Shown: piece by piece, positions 23,067-36,126 of the stretch
Layout: every line of letters begins with the position of its first letter
Position numbering within the stretch: the stretch's first letter is position 1
Source: Deinococcus hopiensis KR-140
GTDB lineage: Bacteria > Deinococcota > Deinococci > Deinococcales > Deinococcaceae
Direction: 5' to 3'
Length of the DNA: 64,000 bases
Assembly: GCF_900176165.1 (NCBI RefSeq)
Contig: NZ_FWWU01000009.1
Span: 1,676,501-1,740,500, forward strand
Notes under the pieces: generated by a model
What the model was told of the DNA's origin: nothing
Seen by the model: only the letters and a program-made list of their open reading frames with translations
Database searches by the model: none
Translations under genes and position numbers: made by a program

Positions 23067-25088
23067 GTGCGACTCCACCTCACCGTCACCGCCCTCCTCC
23101 TCTTCCCCGCCCTCGCCGCTCCGCTCAATGTCACCCCCGTGCCGGATGCCCGCGCGGCCCTGCCCCGCACCGAACTCACCCCCCAGCCCCAGAAGGCCGG
23201 GTTCCCCGCAGGCACCCTCCCCCTGACCGGCCTGGCCGTAAGAACCGTGGGCACCGCGCCCGAACTCGCCTGGGCCGTGCGTGACCTGAAAGCCGAGTGG
23301 AGAACGCGCCTCGGCGCAGACCTCCCGGAGGACGGCAAAACCACCATCACCATCGGCACCCGGGCGGACGTGACCCTGGCGGCCAAAGCAAAAGCAGCGG
23401 GCCTGGACACCGACAAGCCCGGAGGCTACGCCCTGTGGATAGACGCCGCGGGCGCCTATGTCGTCGGTGCGGACCCGCTCGGGGCCTACCACGGCGCGCA
23501 AACCCTGAGGCAGCTGCTGACGCCAGGCGGCCTGCGCTACGCCCGCATTCAGGACGCCCCCGCCCTGACCGAGCGCGTGGCGATGCTGTACCTCGACGCA
23601 AACAGCAAGGGCGTCAACGACCGCCTGATTCCCCTGCTCGCGCAGATGAAGTACAACTCGGTCCTGCTGATGAGCGACTACGTGCAGTGGGACGCGGCGA
23701 AGGCGGGCGGATGGGCCCATCCTGGCGGCGCGACGAAGGCCGAGGCGGCGCGGGTGGCGGCGCTGGCCCGGGCGCATGGGCTGGAAGTCATTCCGCTGAT
23801 CGAAACGCTGGGCCACGTGGGCTGGATGTTCTACGGCGGCAAGAACCGTGACCTGGTGCAGGACCCCGGCTCGCAAAACCCGTATGCCTACGACACGCTC
23901 AACCCCCAGACCTACGAACGGGTGATCTTTCCCGTGCTGGCCGAGGCGGTGGACCTCTTCAAACCTACGCGGCTCCACATCGGGCACGATGAGGTGCAAA
24001 ACCGCGACCGCTTCCCGGCACGCGAGAACGGCAAGGCGCTGGGCTTCGAGAAGCTGTTCGCAGACGATACCGTCAAGCTCCACGACTTCCTGAAGGCGCG
24101 CAACGTCACGACGATGATCTGGCACGACGAGGCCTTTGGCGACAGCGTGATTTCCAGCCTGCCCGCGCGGCTCCCCAAAGACATTCAGGTGGCCTACTGG
24201 AGCTACATCGCCAGCCAGGACTACCCGATGCTCCCGCGCATCAAAGCCCTGGGCTTTCCGGTCCTGGGAGCGGCGTGGCAGGACCCGGGCAACCCAGAGA
24301 ATATGGCGCGGGCTGCTGCCCAGTCGGGAGCCGTGGGCGGCATTCAGACCCGCTGGCCCGGCTACTTCGGCAACCCCAGCGTGTGGGACGGGACGGCAGA
24401 CCAGAGCGTGGCCCTGGTGCGCGGCGGCGCGAGCTTCTGGAATCCGGCAGGCACGGCTGTGACGAACGCCGCGTCCATCTTTCGCGACCTTTACGCCCCC
24501 ACGCCCTATCGGCAACAGGCGGGGAGCCTCGTGGACCTCACCCCCCTCGTGACCCGTTCCCTGAAGGACGAGGATGGGAAAGGCTGGATCGGCAAGGGGG
24601 CCGAGACGGACCTGCGGAGTCTGGGCACCGGAAACATGCAGGTGGGCGGTTACCGCTTTAATGTCAGCGGGGCAGTCATGCTGAAGGGCAACCGGGCGGC
24701 GGCCAGGGACCTGCCGGGCAGCGTGACGCTGGAACTGGGCCGCAAGGTTGACGCCATCGCCTTCCTGCACACGACGGGCTGGCCAGCCGCGACCAACCGC
24801 GAACCCGTGGGACGCTACGAGATTCGCTACAGCGACGGCAGTGTGGTGCGGCAACCCCTGGAGTATGGCCGCCACATCCGCGCCTGGACGGACCTGCCCT
24901 CCACCAGCCTGGTCCTCGCGCCCGGCTGGACGGGTCAGACGGGCGCGGGGCTGGACGTAAACGTGCCGGTTCTGGAATGGGTCAACCCCAGGCCGGAACT
25001 GACCATCCAGAGCGTCACCCTTATCAGCGAGGGCAAGGGCGCAAATCCAACGCTGATTGGAATGACGCTGCTGGGGACGGGGAAGTGA
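23067..25088 (+). CDS. Secreted GH20 family beta-N-acetylhexosaminidase
   Basis: This 673-residue exported glycosidase releases terminal N-acetylhexosamine from chitin-like or peptidoglycan-type oligosaccharides. It has a short signal peptide, an N-terminal GH20b-like domain (about residues 40-160), and a TIM barrel with RVAMLYLDANSKGVND and the catalytic pair Asp308-Glu309 in LHIGHDEVQ. Classical GH20 enzymes have HxGGDE; here the second Gly is His. The C-terminal ~200 residues form a beta-rich domain resembling a discoidin/carbohydrate-binding fold. The GTG start at 23067 has AAGGAG upstream. It is preceded by the sugar-binding protein gene across a 607-base gap. Confidence 0.88.
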   Translation: MRLHLTVTALLLFPALAAPLNVTPVPDARAALPRTELTPQPQKAGFPAGTLPLTGLAVRTVGTAPELAWAVRDLKAEWRTRLGADLPEDGKTTITIGTRADVTLAAKAKAAGLDTDKPGGYALWIDAAGAYVVGADPLGAYHGAQTLRQLLTPGGLRYARIQDAPALTERVAMLYLDANSKGVNDRLIPLLAQMKYNSVLLMSDYVQWDAAKAGGWAHPGGATKAEAARVAALARAHGLEVIPLIETLGHVGWMFYGGKNRDLVQDPGSQNPYAYDTLNPQTYERVIFPVLAEAVDLFKPTRLHIGHDEVQNRDRFPARENGKALGFEKLFADDTVKLHDFLKARNVTTMIWHDEAFGDSVISSLPARLPKDIQVAYWSYIASQDYPMLPRIKALGFPVLGAAWQDPGNPENMARAAAQSGAVGGIQTRWPGYFGNPSVWDGTADQSVALVRGGASFWNPAGTAVTNAASIFRDLYAPTPYRQQAGSLVDLTPLVTRSLKDEDGKGWIGKGAETDLRSLGTGNMQVGGYRFNVSGAVMLKGNRAAARDLPGSVTLELGRKVDAIAFLHTTGWPAATNREPVGRYEIRYSDGSVVRQPLEYGRHIRAWTDLPSTSLVLAPGWTGQTGAGLDVNVPVLEWVNPRPELTIQSVTLISEGKGANPTLIGMTLLGTGK

Positions 25089-25117
25089 ACCACCCCCCAG
25101 GTCAGGGCTTCTCGCGG

Positions 25118-25770
25118 CACGCATCTTCCAGTGAAGTACATCGGGCCGCGAAGCGCAGGTCCCGCGCGAAGACAGTTTTCGCTGCATTCACGTCCGCGTT
25201 CTCGGTGTGCGCACAGAGGTGGCACCGCTGAGAAGAACTGCCCCCAACCCTCGTTGTGAATCTGCTTGCTCAAGTTGCCCTGGCCCAAACCCTTCACGTT
25301 GAGGCGTTTGTGACAGATAAGGTCGTGCGACGTGACGAGCTTCTTCGCCTCTACGTGACGCAACTGCAGCCGCTGCCCCCGAGCACACCTTGACCACCAA
25401 CTCTTTGGCCTTCCGGCGACGGTTGCGGCATCTGTTCGGCTTGCGGGAAAGGAACCGCAGCGCGGGTCGGAGCGTCTTGCTGCTGGCCTGAAAAACCAGT
25501 GATTGTCGCAGAACTCGCCGTCCGAGGCGGTACAGAAGCTCGTCGTCCCCAGGTCTATGGCGCCTTGCGCGCCTGTCGGAAGCAGAGGTTTTTCGCAGGC
25601 CAGCACGGCGTACCGTTCCCGCCCTTCCCGCTTCGGCGCGTTGCCACGTCCTGCAATCCCTGGGCGTTCACCTCGGTGGATTTGGGAAAGGCAGCCTGAG
25701 CTCTCGCTGGAGACAGGAGGTACTTGTACCCGCCGCGCTGTCCCTTCCGTGTACAACCACCTCCCAAAAG
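25118..25770 (-). pseudogene. Decayed TnpB (IS200/IS605 group) gene
   Basis: Minus-strand fragments in several frames match the RNA-guided nuclease TnpB of IS605-type transposons. In order they are YKYLLSPARAQAAFPKSTEV, AIDLGTTSFCTASDGEF (RuvC-I region), NRRRKAKELVVKV, and LNVKGLGQGNLSKQI with NEGWGQF; the catalytic Glu before LNVKG is lost (CHKRLNVKG). Last is CAHRERGRECSENCLRAG, from the zinc-finger and RuvC-III end (normally DRDxNAAxN). The first CxxC of the zinc finger is deleted, and several frameshifts are present. No TnpA was seen. It is non-functional. The rest of the 920-base gap holds only a terminator. Confidence 0.75.
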
Positions 25771-25942
25771 GTGTTTGCCCGTCCTCAGCCTCGACCTCCA
25801 CGGAAAAACACGGGGATTTCCGTTGTCAGCATGCCAAAGTGAGCCTCAGCCTGCCCGCCGTGGTGGGCGGGCGCCCCTACACCCCACGGATGAATTTGGC
25901 GGCGCTGCGGCCCTTTTGGTAGGGGAGCGGTCAGCCGTTCAG

Positions 25943-25976
25943 CAAAGGAAAGACCCCTCTCCCGCCAGGAGAGGGG
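25943..25976 (-). terminator. Terminator of the alcohol dehydrogenase operon
   Basis: On the minus strand CCCCTCTCC/GGAGAGGGG arms (25954-25962 with 25968-25976) are followed by TCTTTCCTTT. It lies about 32 bases after the dehydrogenase stop codon. Confidence 0.75.
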
Positions 25977-26008
25977 GGTGCTGCGAAGCGCCGGGGTGAG
26001 GGGTGCGT

Positions 26009-27225
<1,217 letters not shown>

Positions 27226-27229
<4 letters not shown>

Positions 27230-27999
27230 GACGTCCTCCGGTTGTCGTACATCTTGGCCTCCGCCTTCGTCACTGCGCCTTTGCGGGCGCTGGACTGTCC
27301 TTCCGTCGTGGGAACAAGTCCCACCTCCAGCAGTCGCTTGAGCCGCCGCAGATCTTCGCCGATCTGCACCGCAGGTTCCTCGCCCAGCAACCGCGCCACA
27401 CTTGCCCCCAGGGTGCCGCCAGGCGGACGGTAGGTCAGCGAGACGTGGACCTCGGTGCCCCGCTCCCCAGGCGCGGACCGGAACTCCACCTGTCCCTCCG
27501 TGGAAATCTGAGAGCCCTTCAGCGAGCGCCACGCGATCAGGCCGCCGGGGCGGTCCTCGGTAATCTCGGCGTCCCATTCCGCCGTCCGTCCCAGGGGGGC
27601 TTTCGCCACCCAGTGCGAGCGCTGGCCGCTCCCGTCTTGCACCTTGACCGATTCCAGATGGTCCATAAAGCGCGGCAGGTTCTCGAAGTTGCGCCAGAAG
27701 GTGTACAGGTCTTCGGCAGAAACGCCGATTGTGATGGCCTTTTGCACCGCAATGTGGTCGTCTGGCGTTCGCTTGATCGCCAGCGCCGCGTCGCCCACGC
27801 CCCGGCCCATCGCCGCGCCTGCGAGGAGCAGCGCGCCGCCTGTACCGAGCAGGGCGCCTGCAGAGCCGCGCGAACGCAGACTGAGCAGGATCAGACCCAG
27901 GCCCGCGCCGCCGAACAGCAGGCGCTCCACGGGGCTGGAGTTCTGGGGGCTGAGCTCGGGGCCGCCCGATTGATTGGCCGTCATTTCCATCCCGGTCAT
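27226..27999 (-). CDS. SRPBCC (START/cyclase-like) protein with hydrophobic N-terminus
   Basis: This 257-residue protein has two parts. The first ~75 residues contain a glycine-rich hydrophobic stretch (LLFGGAGLGLILLSLR, GALLLAGAAMGRGVG). The remainder is a polyketide cyclase/SRPBCC domain: ITIGVSAEDLYTFWRNFENLP, FMDHLESVKV, HWVAKAPLG and WRSLKG. Such proteins may bind lipids or hydrophobic ligands. The ATG at 27999 overlaps the upstream stop (ATGA), and its own stop overlaps the dehydrogenase start, so the three genes are tightly coupled. Similar SRPBCC-dehydrogenase pairs occur in other bacteria, but the function is unknown. Confidence 0.82.
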
Positions 28000-28412
28000 T
28001 TGCGTTTCCCCTTCCCGAGAAGGCGCCCGGCGAGGGTAGGTGGCTCCACCTTCTCCATCGTCAGCGCCCGCGCCACAAGCACGTCGAGCACGGTGGTGGC
28101 GGTCAGAAAGGCGAGCGTGTCGGCAGTCCGCTTGCGCCCGTTCGGCTCGCCGGGCTTGGCCATGCCCAGCGTCGCCAGGTCCAGCACGTCGCCCGCCACG
28201 CGGGACCACATCCAGGTGCCCAGGCGCGTCGGCTGCATCAGCAGCCCCATGCCCGCCAGCACCTCGCGCAGCCCATAGGCCCGCACCACGGTCCGTTCCT
28301 GCCGCACGCCCAGAAACTCGGTCAACTTGCCTGGCGCGGCCAGTTCCAGGGCCCCCAGCCCCAGGCTGAACCATCCCAGCCCCCGCGCCACCTGCTTCGC
28401 GTCCACGTCCAT
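27996..28412 (-). CDS. Small membrane protein at the head of the dehydrogenase operon, 138 aa
   Basis: The product has three to four hydrophobic segments and the conserved-looking motif VRAYGLREVLAGMGLLMQP, followed by WMWSRVAGDVLDLATLG and an ADTLAFLTATTVLDVLVA helix. It resembles the small membrane proteins commonly found next to SRPBCC and zinc dehydrogenase genes; no function is known. I chose the ATG at 28412 because GGGAGG lies 6-11 bases upstream. An in-frame ATG at 28466 would add 18 residues. Confidence 0.72.
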   Translation of the reverse strand: MDVDAKQVARGLGWFSLGLGALELAAPGKLTEFLGVRQERTVVRAYGLREVLAGMGLLMQPTRLGTWMWSRVAGDVLDLATLGMAKPGEPNGRKRTADTLAFLTATTVLDVLVARALTMEKVEPPTLAGRLLGKGKRK

Positions 28413-28653
28413 GTTCTTGCCTCCCCTCTCGGTCACGCCGCTCTCGTCGGCTCGCCAGAATCCCATCGTGCCCCGCCAACGTTGTAGAACCTTCTCTGGA
28501 AGGCCATAGGCAACCTTTAGTCTTGACGCTTCAGCCCTCGGTGCCCACGCTGGAGGCCAGCTTGAGGCGCGGGCGACGAAGTACCTCCTCTCAAGTCTTT
28601 ACATGCGCCAGCTTCTTCTGGATTTTTCTTTTTATATGTGATGTACTAAAGCC

Positions 28654-29718
<1,065 letters not shown>

Positions 29719-29814
29719 CAGCGTGCCGAGAGCACAGCGCGAAAAACCCAGGACTGCCGGAAACTCCAGCGCACCCACAATCTCAAGGCAAAGGGCCAAC
29801 AGCGCCCTCTCCCC

Positions 29815-30261
29815 TCAGGCCTGCGGTGGCAACCGCACCACACTCAGCATGTACCGACCCAGCGCCTGAATCGCCTGAAAAAAGTGCTCGAAGTCGATGG
29901 GCTTGACCATATAGCTCGCGGCGTGGGCCTGGTACGAGCGCAGCACGTCCTCCTCGGCCTGGCTGGTGGTGAGGATGATGACGGGAATGGTCATCAGGTG
30001 GGGATCGCGCTTGATCTCTGCCAGAACCTCCAGCCCGTTCATGCGCGGCATGTTGATGTCGAGCAGGATCACGTCCGGGCGGGGCGCAGTCTGGCGCTCG
30101 CCCTCACGTCTCAGAAACTCCAGCGCTTCCACACCGTCCCGCGCCACGTGGAGGCGGTTGGCGACGCCCGCACTCGCAAAGGCCTCCTCGGTCAGCATGA
30201 TGTCGGGTTCGCTGTCCTCCACGAGCAGAATCTCGATGGGGGTGGGTCTGGACGTCAACAT
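29815..30261 (-). CDS. Single-domain response regulator (Rcp1/CheY-like)
   Basis: This is a 148-residue receiver domain with no output domain. It has the acidic pair in LLVEDSEPD, the phospho-acceptor Asp in VILLDINMPRMNG, Thr in ILTTSQAEED and Lys in MVKPIDFEHF. The long loop after the second helix (REGERQTAPRPD) is typical of the Rcp1-type regulators that pair with phytochrome or hybrid kinases; no kinase is encoded nearby. The ATG at 30261 has AGAGGAGAGG directly upstream. An in-frame upstream extension to 30417 lacks family similarity. Confidence 0.9.
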   Translation of the reverse strand: MLTSRPTPIEILLVEDSEPDIMLTEEAFASAGVANRLHVARDGVEALEFLRREGERQTAPRPDVILLDINMPRMNGLEVLAEIKRDPHLMTIPVIILTTSQAEEDVLRSYQAHAASYMVKPIDFEHFFQAIQALGRYMLSVVRLPPQA

Positions 30262-30409
30262 GGGCCTCTCCTCTGACGTTTTCCTTCTGTCCACCGCAGT
30301 CTGGCCCAGCCCTATGAAGAGAGTGGACCGGGCAGCTTTACGGGGCCGCAACGCAGTCTTGAGGCTCCCTTTGCGTTCTTCTCCTCGTCCGACAGTGAAT
30401 ACTGCGGAA

Positions 30410-30820
30410 ATGAACATCCTGCAATCGGCCTTGGGCGGCGGCGCGACTTTTACCGCCCCGGACCTCCTGCTGAGTGACCTGACCTTTGAAACCGCGGGGC
30501 AAAGCGCTTCCGGCGCCCCCTACACCCTGGCCGCGCTACTCGCGCACCTCGCCGTGACCCAGCGCGCGAGCCTGGACCTGGCCGCTGGGCGGACGCACAC
30601 CTGGCCCGAGGACCTGGACGTGTGGCCGGAGGTGCCGGACGGAGCAAGCTTCGAGGCGCACCTGACTGACCTGCGGCTGGGACTGTCCGAGGCGCAGGCA
30701 CTGGCGGACAATCCCTCGGCCCGGGCGCGCGACGTGCTGACGGACCTGGCTGCCCACAGCGCCTACCACTGGGGGCAGGTGGCCCTCCTGCGCCGCGTGC
30801 TGGGGAGCTGGACCGGGTGA
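30410..30820 (+). CDS. DinB family protein
   Basis: This 136-residue four-helix-bundle protein belongs to the DinB/YfiT-like group, expanded in Deinococcus, whose members often act as metal-dependent thiol transferases. The metal-ligand pattern is visible: a His in LLAHLAVTQR and the pair HSAYHWGQVALLRRVLG (H-x3-H). The ATG at 30410 is 6 bases after AATACT (30398-30403), so a leaderless start is likely. It is the first of three genes with four-base overlaps (DinB, NTPase, GNAT). Confidence 0.85.
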   Translation: MNILQSALGGGATFTAPDLLLSDLTFETAGQSASGAPYTLAALLAHLAVTQRASLDLAAGRTHTWPEDLDVWPEVPDGASFEAHLTDLRLGLSEAQALADNPSARARDVLTDLAAHSAYHWGQVALLRRVLGSWTG

Positions 30821-31389
30821 GCGGCGTGATGGTGCGCGTGGGGAGCCTCAACCCAGCGAAGCTGCAGCCCGTGCGCGACGTGTTCCGGACGTGGTGGTCG
30901 GGAGCGGAGGTGGAAGGTGTGGCTGTCCCCAGCGGTGTACCCGATCAGCCCATCGGTCAGGCGCAGACGCGTGAGGGCGCGGTCAACCGGGCGCGGTCGG
31001 CGCTCGCCTCGCTTGCAGGAACGTCAGCCTGGGGCGTGGGGCTGGAAGGCGGCGTGGAGCTGGAGGCGGGCGAGGGGCGGCTGTTCGGGATGGTGGCAGT
31101 GGCCTGCAACCTGGGCGGAAATGTGGAGGTTGAAGTCTCGCGCACGGCGGACCTGCGCCTGCCCCCGGCTGTTGTGGCCCGCCTGGTGGCAGGAGAGGAA
31201 CTCGGGCCCATCATGGACGACGTGCTGGGCCTGCGGGACGTGAAGCGTGGGCTGGGGAGCGTGGGCGTGTTGACGGGCGGCCTGGTCACGCGGGCCGACG
31301 TGTGGCGGCAGGCGGTCGCGCTGGCGGCGACTCCCTTAAGAAACAGGTGGGCGGGCGAGGTCAGAGCGGGGTTGTACGCTGAGGCATGA
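30817..31389 (+). CDS. Inosine/xanthosine triphosphatase (YjjX/DUF84 family)
   Basis: The enzyme removes non-canonical purine nucleotides such as ITP and XTP. The 190-residue product has VGSLNPAKLQPVRDVF at the start, VPSGVPDQPIGQAQTREGAVNRA and the later WGVGLEGGVE and GPIMDDVLGLRDVKRGLGSVGVLTGG, all typical of the YjjX/DUF84 group. The GTG start overlaps the DinB stop (GTGA). A role in nucleotide-pool cleaning fits a damage-tolerant organism but is not shown by the sequence. Confidence 0.9.
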   Translation: MSGVMVRVGSLNPAKLQPVRDVFRTWWSGAEVEGVAVPSGVPDQPIGQAQTREGAVNRARSALASLAGTSAWGVGLEGGVELEAGEGRLFGMVAVACNLGGNVEVEVSRTADLRLPPAVVARLVAGEELGPIMDDVLGLRDVKRGLGSVGVLTGGLVTRADVWRQAVALAATPLRNRWAGEVRAGLYAEA

Positions 31390-31709
31390 CCGACGCGCAA
31401 CAGAGCGACCTTCAAGTGACCAACAATGGGCAGGAGCGCCGCTACGAGCTCCGGATGGGCGGGCGAGTGGTGGGCTTTGCCGAGTACCGCCCGGCGGGTC
31501 CAGCCCTGATGTTCACCCACACGGAGGTCGAGGAAGGCCACGAGGGCCAGGGGCTCGGCTCGCGGCTTGTGCGTGCGGCGCTCGACGACGCCCGTGCCCA
31601 GGGCGTGCAGGTGGTGCCCATGTGTCAGTTCGTCGCCGGATACATCCGCGAGCACCGCGAGTATGTGGACCTCGTGCAGCCGGGGCAGCGCGGGGTGTTC
31701 GGGCTGTAA
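31386..31709 (+). CDS. GNAT-like N-acetyltransferase (YjdJ type), 107 aa
   Basis: This is a short GNAT-fold protein with the acetyl-CoA loop EGQGLGSRLVRAALDDARAQG and the following VVPMCQFVAGYIREHREY, as in the small YjdJ/Yjgm-like family. The ATG overlaps the upstream stop (ATGA), yet TACGCT (31375-31380) ends 5 bases before it, so it may also have its own leaderless promoter inside the upstream gene. The substrate is unknown. Confidence 0.88.
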   Translation: MTDAQQSDLQVTNNGQERRYELRMGGRVVGFAEYRPAGPALMFTHTEVEEGHEGQGLGSRLVRAALDDARAQGVQVVPMCQFVAGYIREHREYVDLVQPGQRGVFGL

Positions 31710-31718
31710 CCCCCGGCT

Positions 31719-32924
31719 TCAGCTCACCTGCCCTTGCCGCAACGCCTCAAGGGCACCGCGAACAGCGGCCAGAAACGCTTGCGGCTGCCCCGTGGTCCCC
31801 TGCGCCAGTTCCGGGCGTCCGCCGCCCTTGCCACCCGTGGCCTTCAGGGACGCCGACAGGAGCGCTCCAGCGGGGACTTCCGGGTGTCCGCTCGCCACGC
31901 CGCAGCGCCCGCCGGGAACCAGGACGGCGCGGACCTCGCCCACGGGGACGTTCTCCAGGGTTCCCGAAAGCAGCGCCGCATCGTCCAGGGTCACGCAGCG
32001 GAGGGAGACGCCAACCACGTCCTCCACAGGAGACGCCGCCACCTGTAGCCTTGCAAGCCCGGCGCGTAAGGCCGTCACTTCCTCCTTCAGCGTGTTGCGC
32101 TCCTGCACCAGCGTCTCCACCCGCCCCGGCAACGCTCCTACCGAGGTGCTGAAGCCCTGAGCGAGCGTTCGGGCGTCACGGTACACGCCGCCCAGGAACC
32201 CAGACGCCTCCTCGCCCGCCACGAAGACCACGCGTGTCAGGCCGCTGCGAATGCGTTCTGTTCGCACCACCACCACGGGAGCCGCGCGGCTGGCGTGGGG
32301 CATATGGGTCCCGCCGCAGGCACTCACGTCGAAGGGGGTGCCGTCCGCCTCCCGGAAGATCACCAGCCGCACCTGCCCACCCACCTTGGCGTCGCGGCGC
32401 AGGGGGTAGCGGTGCAGGTCCTCCTCAGGCACCGTGGGGGTCTCCAGCGTCAGGTCCGTGCGTCCCAGGGTCTCGCGCAGCAAGGTTTCGGCCGCCCGAA
32501 CGTCCGCCTCACCTGGGTTGCCCTCCAGATCGATGGTGCTTTCGGCATGGCGCATGCTGACGGCCACGACGCGAAAGGCCGGGTTGATCCGGTAAAACGC
32601 CTGGGCAAGCAGGTGTTCACCGCTGTGACGGGCCGAATTGCGCCACCTCGTTCCTGGGTCTACCTCACCCGTCACCTCGCGTCCTACGGCGGGCACGCCG
32701 CCCTCCAGGGTGTGCCAGATCACGCCGCTCGCCTTGTCCTTCCGGGTGTCCGCAACGCGCGCCTCTTTGCCCACCCAGCGCAGCAGGCCCACATCCGCGT
32801 TCTGCCCGCCGCCCTCAGGGTAGAAGGCGGTGGCGTCCAGGGCCACCCTTTCCCCCTGCACGTCCGTGACGGTGGCGGTGAAGGTCAACCGGGTGGGGAG
32901 TTCGTGGTACAGGGCGCGGGTCAT
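31719..32924 (-). CDS. AlaX-like alanyl-tRNA editing protein (long form)
   Basis: This free-standing relative of the AlaRS editing domain probably removes Ser or Gly from mischarged tRNA-Ala. The 401-residue protein has an N-terminal barrel region with YPEGGGQNADVG, the zinc-binding HSGEHLLAQAF (HxxxH), and ACGGTHMPH supplying the Cys and His ligands. A coiled segment (about residues 255-290) and a DHHA1-like C-terminal region with GGKGGGRPELAQG follow, as in the long AlaX subgroup. The ATG at 32924 is 6 bases after TACCCT on the minus strand, a leaderless arrangement. It stands alone. Confidence 0.88.
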   Translation of the reverse strand: MTRALYHELPTRLTFTATVTDVQGERVALDATAFYPEGGGQNADVGLLRWVGKEARVADTRKDKASGVIWHTLEGGVPAVGREVTGEVDPGTRWRNSARHSGEHLLAQAFYRINPAFRVVAVSMRHAESTIDLEGNPGEADVRAAETLLRETLGRTDLTLETPTVPEEDLHRYPLRRDAKVGGQVRLVIFREADGTPFDVSACGGTHMPHASRAAPVVVVRTERIRSGLTRVVFVAGEEASGFLGGVYRDARTLAQGFSTSVGALPGRVETLVQERNTLKEEVTALRAGLARLQVAASPVEDVVGVSLRCVTLDDAALLSGTLENVPVGEVRAVLVPGGRCGVASGHPEVPAGALLSASLKATGGKGGGRPELAQGTTGQPQAFLAAVRGALEALRQGQVS

Positions 32925-32972
32925 GCGGCCAGGGTAGTGCAAGTCGCAGCGCCCGGGCCGAGCTGGCCGTCT

Positions 32973-33779
32973 TCAGCGGGCCGTCAGCGCTTCCAGCCGC
33001 GGCCTGAGTCCACCCTGGCGGACCATCTGACGCACCTCGCGGCAGCGGCAACTGGGATACGTGCACAGCAGCGCTTCGGGGTCCTGGGTCAGCAAGCGCA
33101 CAGTGGCGTCCACCAGGTCGCGAACCCGGTAAAGGCGCAGCTCCGCGTTGCCCACCCGCACGCTCCGGCCCCGCACGTGCGGTTCCAGTCGATCGAAATC
33201 CGCCGAACAGTTGGGAAAGGCCGTGGGCGCGACGCCGTCACCCAGCGGTACGTAGCGCGTGAGCAGCGGCATCCCCGCCACATGCTCTCCGAAATGAACG
33301 GTCGTGTTGCTGCCGAAGTCCACGCCCATAAGGAGGGCGAAGCCGTTCAGGTCGTACAGCGCGCCTATGGGTTGGTACGGGCTGGCGAGGGTCTGGGCCT
33401 CGGTGACGCGCCGCGCCTCGGTACCGAGGGCCACGAAGCTCAGGGTAGGGTGAAAGCTGCGCAGGGCGTCGCGGCGCTCCACCAGTTCCTGCGGCACCCG
33501 CCCAATGTCGCGGCTGACCCGCAGATCGCGGTGGAAGTGGGCGTGAACCGGCGAGGTCGCGTGCCTCAGCAGCGTGTTGTACGTAAAGGCTGGAGCCGCC
33601 ACCGTCGCTGCCCGCCCCGTCAGGCCGTCCACCACTGCCCGCGCTCCACCTTCCAGATGCCCGAACGCCCGGAGGCTGGCGTGAACGATCAGATGCTGCG
33701 AACCGTCCAGCCCCAACTCGGCCAGGCCGTCGTCCAACTCGGCAGCGTCCACAGGCGATTTTCGCAGCAGCCTCAGCAC
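32973..33779 (-). CDS. AAC(3) family N-acetyltransferase
   Basis: This 268-residue member of the aminoglycoside 3-N-acetyltransferase/YokD family shows the characteristic LIVHASLRAFG near the start, AAPAFTYNTLL, SFHPTLSFVALG and LLMGVDFGSNTTVHFGEH. Many chromosomal members do not confer antibiotic resistance, so the substrate is open. The C-terminus carries an unusual cysteine-rich patch, CTYPSCRCREV, which I do not expect in the core family. It is monocistronic, on the same strand as glnN, and followed by no obvious terminator. Confidence 0.8.
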   Translation of the reverse strand: MLRLLRKSPVDAAELDDGLAELGLDGSQHLIVHASLRAFGHLEGGARAVVDGLTGRAATVAAPAFTYNTLLRHATSPVHAHFHRDLRVSRDIGRVPQELVERRDALRSFHPTLSFVALGTEARRVTEAQTLASPYQPIGALYDLNGFALLMGVDFGSNTTVHFGEHVAGMPLLTRYVPLGDGVAPTAFPNCSADFDRLEPHVRGRSVRVGNAELRLYRVRDLVDATVRLLTQDPEALLCTYPSCRCREVRQMVRQGGLRPRLEALTAR

Positions 33780-33829
33780 CCCTTCAGTCTACCAGCGTCA
33801 CCCAAGCCACACCGAAAGTTCAGGACATG

Positions 33830-33862
33830 AAAAAGAGCCGCCCACAGGAGCGGCCCTCTTTC
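33830..33862 (-). terminator. Terminator of glnN
   Basis: On the minus strand a GC stem (GCGGC/GCCGC with AGAGGGC/GCTCTT-type flanks and a small bulge) is followed by CTCTTTTTC. It begins about 14 bases after the glnN stop. Confidence 0.75.
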
Positions 33863-33875
33863 TGATCGCCAAAAG

Positions 33876-36029
<2,154 letters not shown>

Positions 36030-36096
36030 CTGGGTCTCTCCCTCCGTGCTGTCCAGCTCGGAAACGTTCTTGACGTGCTGGGGCGCGTTCCCGAGA

Positions 36097-36126
36097 AGTA
36101 TAGGCGGGCAGCGGAAGGGTGGTCAA
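36097..36126 (-). promoter_or_regulatory. Sigma-70-type promoter of glnN
   Basis: On the minus strand TTGACC (36121-36126) and TATACT (36097-36102) are spaced by 18 bases. Transcription would start about 60 bases before the glnN ATG. The rest of the 279-base divergent gap shows no equally clear promoter for glnA, and no operator was identified. Confidence 0.8.

Noticed and set aside
22938..25187. 749-codon minus-strand frame opposite the GH20 gene
   Set aside because: The plus-strand product has a signal peptide, GH20 barrel motifs and a ribosome binding site; the minus-strand product has none.
25118..25770. Active IS200/IS605 element
   Set aside because: TnpB is broken in several places and no TnpA is nearby.
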